A stretch of DNA of 64,000 nucleotides. It comes from Paludibaculum fermentans_A (lineage in GTDB: Bacteria > Acidobacteriota > Terriglobia > Bryobacterales > Bryobacteraceae). The notes under the pieces were generated by a model. That model did not search any database. It was given only the letters and a program-made list of their open reading frames with translations, and had not been told where the DNA came from. The stretch lies in assembly GCF_051172195.1 (NCBI RefSeq), contig NZ_JBPJAQ010000001.1, positions 3,286,001 to 3,350,000 of the forward strand, read 5' to 3'. Below are positions 59,426 to 64,000 of the stretch, in pieces; the first letter of the stretch is position 1, and each line of letters opens with the position of its first letter. Both the position numbers and the translations under genes were made by a program.

Positions 59426-60865
59426 CTACTTTTTGGCGGCGGCGACATCCAGCAGGGTGTCGGTGATCAAGGCAAGGCCCGTCTGCAGCGAGGAGATGGG
59501 CACACGTTCATCGTTGCCGTGCATGCGGCTGAGGTCGGCGGCATCGATCGGATATGGGTAGATGCCGTACACGGGAATATTGCGGGAGCGCCAGGCAAAG
59601 GCGTCGGTGCCGGCCTGGAACAGATAGGGTGTGACGACGGCTCCGGGGTAGGTCTTTTTCGAGCTGGCGACCAGGGCGCGATACAGATCGGTCTCCTTGG
59701 AAGACTCGGGCATGTTGCGGAGGCGTTCGTAGTCCTTCAGCTGTTCGGGCGTGAGTGCTGTACGGCCGATGCCGGGCTGGGCGACGGTGATATCGACGCG
59801 GGGGTCGTTGATCACCTTCGTCATCTCATCGATGAGTTCCTGGTTGGAAGTGCCGGGGATGGTGCGGAAGTTGAGCGTGACTTCGGCTGAGCCTGGAATG
59901 ACGTTGCCGCGGAAGCCGGCGTTCATCAGGACGGGCGCGATGGTGTCGCGCATGATGGCGTGCAACAGAGTGTTCTCGCTGATGGCCTTGTCGGCGGCGG
60001 CGACGAGTTGAGGGTCCTTGCCCTCCGAGAGATTGCGGAAGTGCGACTTCATCGGCTCCGCACTGACCTGCGAGAGGGCCATGAAGAATTCGCGGGTGGA
60101 GGCGGTCAGCTTGGGTTTGGTGTCGTACTCAGAGACTTTGGCCAAGGCTCGGGCGAGCGTGTAGATGGCATTGTCGGGCCGCGGCATGGAGGAGTGAGTG
60201 GAGGTGCCGCGGGCGGTGAGCTTCAGGCTGACGCCGGATTTGTCGGCGGTGGAGATGCTGACGTAGAGGACTTTGCCCTTGTCGTCCTTGATAATCCAGC
60301 CGCCTTCGTTCAAGGCAAATTCGCAGTCGATCTTGTCCCAGGCCTGGGTGGAGAGGTAGCGGGTGTTGTATTGTCCGCCTTCCTCGTCGGCTTCGGAAAG
60401 GAAGATGATGTCGCGGTCGAGCGGGACTTTGCGGCGGGCGATGTCGATGGCGGCTTGTGCGAAGACGGCGAGGCCGCCTTTGAAGTCGATGGCTCCACGG
60501 CCCCAGACTGCTCCGTCCTTCACTACGCCCGCGAACGGATCAACAGTCCATTTCTCGCGCTCCACACCCACGACGTCGGCGTGTGCGGCGATGAGGACGG
60601 GCTTGCGGCTGCCGTTGCCGCGGAGTCTGGCGATGAAGTGGCTCTTGCCGGGTTGGGGGGTGGGGATGATGTCGATCTCAAAGCCGTAAGGCTTGAACTT
60701 CGCGGCCAGGAGCTGGGCCAGTTTGTCCTCATTGCCAGGCGGATTGCTGGTGTCGACGCGAATGATGTCGACGAGGAGTTGAGCGACTTCCGGCAGGGGG
60801 GCGGCCGTGTCGGCGGCGAACAGGCAAGTTGTGAAGAGAGGCAGAAGAAGCGAGCGAAGGCGCAT
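59426..60865 (-). CDS. Secreted M20-family metallopeptidase
   Basis: 479 residues from ATG 60865, whose start MRLRSLLLPLFTTCLFA is a signal peptide; the 18-residue upstream extension is not needed. Zinc ligands: His in AAHADVVG, Asp in AIDFKGG, Glu pair in SEADEEGG, and a later His in MHGNDER. HSSMPRPDNA shows the dimerisation lid. M20 enzymes trim peptides or acyl-amino acids; a periplasmic carboxypeptidase or aminoacylase is likely. It is first in the minus-strand group with the TonB receptor. Confidence 0.92.
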   Translation of the reverse strand: MRLRSLLLPLFTTCLFAADTAAPLPEVAQLLVDIIRVDTSNPPGNEDKLAQLLAAKFKPYGFEIDIIPTPQPGKSHFIARLRGNGSRKPVLIAAHADVVGVEREKWTVDPFAGVVKDGAVWGRGAIDFKGGLAVFAQAAIDIARRKVPLDRDIIFLSEADEEGGQYNTRYLSTQAWDKIDCEFALNEGGWIIKDDKGKVLYVSISTADKSGVSLKLTARGTSTHSSMPRPDNAIYTLARALAKVSEYDTKPKLTASTREFFMALSQVSAEPMKSHFRNLSEGKDPQLVAAADKAISENTLLHAIMRDTIAPVLMNAGFRGNVIPGSAEVTLNFRTIPGTSNQELIDEMTKVINDPRVDITVAQPGIGRTALTPEQLKDYERLRNMPESSKETDLYRALVASSKKTYPGAVVTPYLFQAGTDAFAWRSRNIPVYGIYPYPIDAADLSRMHGNDERVPISSLQTGLALITDTLLDVAAAKK

Positions 60866-61068
60866 GATGACCCCTATGCAGATTGAACTTCCCGTGCGAC
60901 GTGACGCACGCCTCAGCATAGAGGAGACTCGCCGTTGAGCAGACTCAGCGCAGAGTGAGTAGCAGTCCCAGAACGACTTTGAATTACTTTACGGACAGGT
61001 AAACGAATTGTCAACGAAATTACTGCGAGCGCGGGACGACGGGCTGCATTGCCTACAATGAAGCAAGC
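60866..61068. other. Divergent intergenic region with promoter-like element
   Basis: About 200 bp between the M20 gene and the MutS-like gene. TACAAT (61054-61059) lies 9 bp before the GTG start of the MutS-like gene, a plausible -10 with little or no leader. No gene is seen here. Confidence 0.35.
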
Positions 61069-62847
61069 GTGACTCCATTGTCTGAATATCAACGCCGGCT
61101 GGACGAATACCAGGCGGCAGCCCAGCGTCATGCGGCCCTGGCGAGCAGGATCGGGAATGCCCGCCTGGCCGTGGCCCTGGCGGGTGTCTTCCTGTTCTGG
61201 CTGGTATTTGTGCACCGCGGTGCTTCGCCGTGGTGGCTGCCTTTGCCAATCGTGATCTTCGTGGTGCTGATGATCCGGCACGATGCTGCGCTACGCGCCC
61301 AAAAGATGGCTCAGCGGGCGGTGAAACTGTATCAGGATGGACTGGCGCGCCTGGATGGCTCGTGGCCAGGACGGGGTGTGACTGGAGCTGAGTTCGAACC
61401 GGCGGATCATCCGTACGCGGCTTCGCTGGACCTGTTTGGGCGCAATTCGCTGTTTGAGTTGCTTTGCACGGCGCGCACGCGGGGCGGGGAAGAGACGCTG
61501 GCGCAGTGGCTGCTGCACGGAGCTTCGAAAGCGGAGATTGAAGCCCGGCAGGGCGCGGTGCGGGATTTGCAGCCGCGAGTGGAATTGAGGGAACAACTGG
61601 CGCTGATGGGCGAAGATGTGCGCGCGGCCGTGCATCCCGATACGCTCATGCGCTGGGGTACCGCTCCGCCTGTGGGGTTGACGGTGGGCCATCGTGCGGC
61701 AGCCTTGCTGCTGCCGGTGTGCACATTGGCTTCGTTTGGGGTAATGGCTGCGACTGGCGTCCGAATCCCGTTTCTAGTTGCGCTGCTGGCCCAGATCATC
61801 TTCTCGTACCGCATGCGGCCGAAGGTGTTTCAAGTGCTGAGCGGGCTGGAGGAGCCTTCGCGGGAACTGGGCCTGATCTCGTCTTTGCTGGGCCGGTTGG
61901 AGCGGGAGGATTTCACTTCCTCGAAGCTGCTGGAGTTGCGAGGCAGCCTGGATGCGAGCGGGGTCACGCCGTCCAAGCAGGTGGCGGGACTGGCGCGCCT
62001 GGTCGGGCTGTTGGATCTGCGCCGCAATCAGCTTTTTGCTCCGATCGGATTGATCCTGATGTGGGGGTTGAACTGCTCCTGGGCGATCGAGCAATGGCGC
62101 CGGGTGTATGGTCCATCCATCCCGGAATGGTTGAGAACATTGGGTGAAATGGAAGCGTTGCTGGCGCTGGCCGGCTATGCGTGGGAGCACCCGGAAGACC
62201 GCTTCCCTGAGATAGCCGAAGGGCAGACTGTACTCAACGGGGAAGAACTGGCGCATCCATTACTGCCGCCCGGCCGGGTTGTCGCGAACAGCGTTCGCCT
62301 GGACGGAACGCAGCCCTTGATCGTGATCAGCGGTTCGAATATGTCGGGCAAGAGCACCATGCTGCGAACGGTGGGCGTGAGTGTGGTGATGGCGCTGGCG
62401 GGCGCTCCGGTGCGGGCGAAGCGATTGGTTGTCTCGCCCGTGGCGGTGGGCGCCTCGATCCGCGTGGTGGATTCACTGCAAGAGGGCAACTCGCGGTTCT
62501 TCGCGGAGATCGTACTGCTGCGGCGCATTGTGGAATTGACGAAGCAGGGCCTGCCGCTGCTGTTTCTCCTGGATGAGGTCTTGAGCGGGACGAACTCGCA
62601 CGACAGGCGGATTGGCGCGGCTGGAGTGATTCAGGGGCTGGTGAGGCGAGGCGCGATCGGGCTGGTGACTACGCATGACCTGGCATTGACGCATATTGCG
62701 GATCAGGTGGAGCCGCGGGGCGTCAATATGCACTTCGAGGATCGGATGGAAGACGGACAGATGCGATTCGATTACAGAATCCGGCCGGGCATTGTCGCGA
62801 AGAGCAACGCACTGGAATTGATGCGATCGATCGGGCTCGAATTCTGA
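61069..62847 (+). CDS. Membrane-associated MutS-family ATPase
   Basis: 592 residues, GTG start. N-terminal third has two hydrophobic helices (ARLAVALAGVFLFWLVFV, WLPLPIVIFVVLMI) and a further pair near residues 205-245, then a MutS-like helical lever. The C-terminal ATPase is clear: Walker A SGSNMSGKST (Lys428), LQEGNSRFFAEIV, Walker B LLFLLDEVLSGTNSHDR (Asp502-Glu503) and TTHDLALTH. Canonical MutS has no membrane segments, and mismatch-binding domain I is absent, so this is a MutS-related protein of unknown role. It ends 38 bp before a strong terminator hairpin. Confidence 0.88.
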   Translation: MTPLSEYQRRLDEYQAAAQRHAALASRIGNARLAVALAGVFLFWLVFVHRGASPWWLPLPIVIFVVLMIRHDAALRAQKMAQRAVKLYQDGLARLDGSWPGRGVTGAEFEPADHPYAASLDLFGRNSLFELLCTARTRGGEETLAQWLLHGASKAEIEARQGAVRDLQPRVELREQLALMGEDVRAAVHPDTLMRWGTAPPVGLTVGHRAAALLLPVCTLASFGVMAATGVRIPFLVALLAQIIFSYRMRPKVFQVLSGLEEPSRELGLISSLLGRLEREDFTSSKLLELRGSLDASGVTPSKQVAGLARLVGLLDLRRNQLFAPIGLILMWGLNCSWAIEQWRRVYGPSIPEWLRTLGEMEALLALAGYAWEHPEDRFPEIAEGQTVLNGEELAHPLLPPGRVVANSVRLDGTQPLIVISGSNMSGKSTMLRTVGVSVVMALAGAPVRAKRLVVSPVAVGASIRVVDSLQEGNSRFFAEIVLLRRIVELTKQGLPLLFLLDEVLSGTNSHDRRIGAAGVIQGLVRRGAIGLVTTHDLALTHIADQVEPRGVNMHFEDRMEDGQMRFDYRIRPGIVAKSNALELMRSIGLEF

Positions 62848-62883
62848 TTGCCGTAATTAACAAATGATCGGGCTGAAAAGATC

Positions 62884-62924
62884 CGGGGCAAATGGAGGCA
62901 GCAAAGCCACCTGCATTTGCCCCG
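62884..62924. terminator. Bidirectional terminator hairpin
   Basis: CGGGGCAAATG (62884-62894) pairs with CATTTGCCCCG (62914-62924), and inner GAGGC/GCCACCT-like bases extend the stem. It lies between the convergent MutS-like and 62938 genes. A T-run is weak on both strands, but the stem is long and GC-rich. Confidence 0.7.
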
Positions 62925-62937
62925 TTCTTAGGCGGGT

Positions 62938-63492
62938 CTATTCGGCCGGAGCCGGAATGATGCCGTTCTGCTCGGCCCGGCCACGTGCCTTGGTGTAATC
63001 CGCGGCGGCGTCCAGGCTCTTGTTGAGCGCATTCGCCCGGCTGTAGACAGCCTTGACGAGCCGGCAGTAATCCCAGTTCAGGCTGGGGTTGCCTTCGATC
63101 TCATTCTGCTTGAGGATCGTGGCATTGACCTCGGCAGCCAGTGCCCGTGCCGCAATACCGGCGCGTGCGATGGTCTGCTGTTCCGGCGTTCCAAGGGAGG
63201 CGCCGATTTCTTCCAGGCGGTTGACGGCCGGAGCGAGGGCATTCACCTGTTCACGCAGTTCATTCAGCTGATAAGAATGGGACATACGGCTGAGCTGCAT
63301 AGGAGTCCGGTTGAAGGACTCAATGCGGGCGGCCGTTTCCCGAATACCATTCGTCGCGCCCGCGATGTCCTGCATCAGCGCGATGCTTTCCTTGAGCGGG
63401 GCCTCTTTGGCGTTCGCAGCGGAAAGCAGGGATGCCGGGGCCAGCACAAGGAGGGCCAGCAGAGACACACGAGTAGCGTTTGGTTTGATCAA
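62938..63492 (-). CDS. Secreted helical protein of unknown function
   Basis: 184 residues with a signal peptide (TRVSLLALLVLAPASLLSAANA). The mature part is helical with heptad-like patterns (LREQVNALAPAVNRLEEIGASLG, IARAGIAARALAAEVNATILKQNEIEG) and one Cys (WDYCRLVKAVY). I recognise no family. It is followed downstream by the terminator at 62884-62924. Confidence 0.65.
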   Translation of the reverse strand: MIKPNATRVSLLALLVLAPASLLSAANAKEAPLKESIALMQDIAGATNGIRETAARIESFNRTPMQLSRMSHSYQLNELREQVNALAPAVNRLEEIGASLGTPEQQTIARAGIAARALAAEVNATILKQNEIEGNPSLNWDYCRLVKAVYSRANALNKSLDAAADYTKARGRAEQNGIIPAPAE

Positions 63493-63607
63493 TTGATTTT
63501 CTCCGTTTGGTTTTTCCCCGAGCGTGAGGGAGAAATAAGGAAGGACTACTTGGCCGACTTACTTAGTATTATAGACGATCCGAGGAATTGTTTGGTTTCA
63601 GAAAATG

Positions 63608-63642
63608 AAAAACGGCCCATCTCCTGATTTGGAGATGGGCCG
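63608..63642 (-). terminator. Rho-independent terminator of the aldolase gene
   Basis: A perfect stem GGCCCATCTCC / GGAGATGGGCC (63614-63624 and 63631-63641, with an outer C-G pair) around loop TGATTT. Read on the minus strand it is followed by TTTTT (63612-63608). It therefore ends the minus-strand aldolase transcript, 88 bp after the gene's stop. Confidence 0.9.
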
Positions 63643-63729
63643 CACTGTCTAACGGTTAGATCACTTGCCAAGTTCAGCAGCTTGTGCTTGATTTGGCCTA
63701 TTGCGCCGCCGGCTGTTCTTACAAAAAGG

Positions 63730-64000
63730 CTAGAACAACGCCGTGGGACGGCGGCTCCAGAGCTTCCCTTCCGTGGCGGCGATCTTCTCGAGGTCCTGGA
63801 CGTAGGCGGCCGACTGCGTGAGGACGTGATGCAGGTCGTTGCCGACACTGATGAAGCTGAAGCCTTTGGCGAGGAACTCCGCGACGCGGGTAGTGCCGAA
63901 GAGGAACAGCCCCAGGATCACGTTATTCTTGCGTGCCTCGGCGATGAGGGTGTCGGTGGCCGCCTGCAGTTCCGGCGAGGTGTACATGTGGGGGAACTCA
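63730..64000 (-). CDS. HpcH/HpaI-family aldolase (5' end outside window)
   Basis: About 90 residues of the C-terminus are seen: EFPHMYTSPELQAATDTLIAEARKNNVILGLFLFGTTRVAEFLAKGFSFISVGNDLHHVLTQSAAYVQDLEKI. The VGNDLHHVL strand matches the last TIM-barrel strand of HpcH/HpaI aldolases (GtDlalL). These cleave 2-keto-3-deoxy acids or beta-methylmalyl-CoA; the substrate is not visible from this fragment. A strong terminator follows 88 bp after the stop. Confidence 0.8.
   Translation of the reverse strand, partial: EFPHMYTSPELQAATDTLIAEARKNNVILGLFLFGTTRVAEFLAKGFSFISVGNDLHHVLTQSAAYVQDLEKIAATEGKLWSRRPTALF

Overview
The window looks like chromosomal DNA of a high-GC Gram-negative bacterium, most likely an acidobacterium of the Bryobacterales/Solibacter type. 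This is an inference from gene content: two long TonB-dependent receptors with N-terminal carboxypeptidase-regulatory domains, a GWxTD-family protein, a PSD1/DUF1553 plus DUF1501 pair, a SpoIIE-type phosphatase and BamD with an extended tail. I see no rRNA, tRNA, CRISPR array, prophage or insertion sequence. Gene density is high.

Layout. 1-9.8 kb: an AlkZ-like protein cut by the window edge, a GxDLY/SGNH hydrolase, an NTF2-like protein, two tandem paralogous secreted proteins (TIMP/NTR-like N-terminus plus regulatory-like beta domains), then DUF1501 and PSD1/DUF1553 genes. Between the two paralogues lies a short scar of a DUF1501 3' end, which suggests a tandem duplication. 9.8-15.8 kb: a fucose-permease-type transporter, yebC, then the tightly overlapping ruvC / secreted protein / thioredoxin-like protein and deoB. 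15.8-21 kb: five overlapping minus-strand genes for a glycan modification (membrane GT-C-like protein, GT2, DegT aminotransferase, sugar epimerase, methyltransferase), divergent from a histidine kinase/LuxR regulator pair.

23-37 kb: a beta-propeller protein, a heparinase-like protein, a 0.65-kb non-coding stretch with hairpins, a zinc-ribbon protein, and error-prone polymerase dnaE2 behind a 26-bp operator-like palindrome. pheA follows, with paired 22-nt near-palindromic repeats between it and dnaE2. Next come an XRE regulator with a catalytically dead S24-like domain behind a perfect 20-bp palindrome, several small or membrane proteins (one a 52-residue secreted peptide), an SprT-like protein, fabH and a myo-inositol oxygenase. 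37-51 kb: a TonB-dependent receptor, exbD, purE, a phosphate transporter with its DUF47 partner, a TtcA-like/rsmB divergent pair sharing one -10 element, rpe, bamD, receiver proteins and yajQ. 51-64 kb: purB-MBL-PP2C operon, a second MBL protein, a GWxTD/TonB-receptor operon, an M20 peptidase, a membrane-anchored MutS-like ATPase, a secreted coiled protein and an aldolase cut by the right edge.

Housekeeping genes (yebC, ruvC, deoB, fabH, purE, purB, rpe, bamD, rsmB, pheA) are interleaved with lineage-specific secreted and regulatory genes. The features most worth a second look are the DUF1501 scar, the dnaE2/pheA/XRE regulatory palindromes, the five-gene glycan cassette with an epimerase lacking its catalytic Tyr, and the shared divergent promoter at 45.12 kb.
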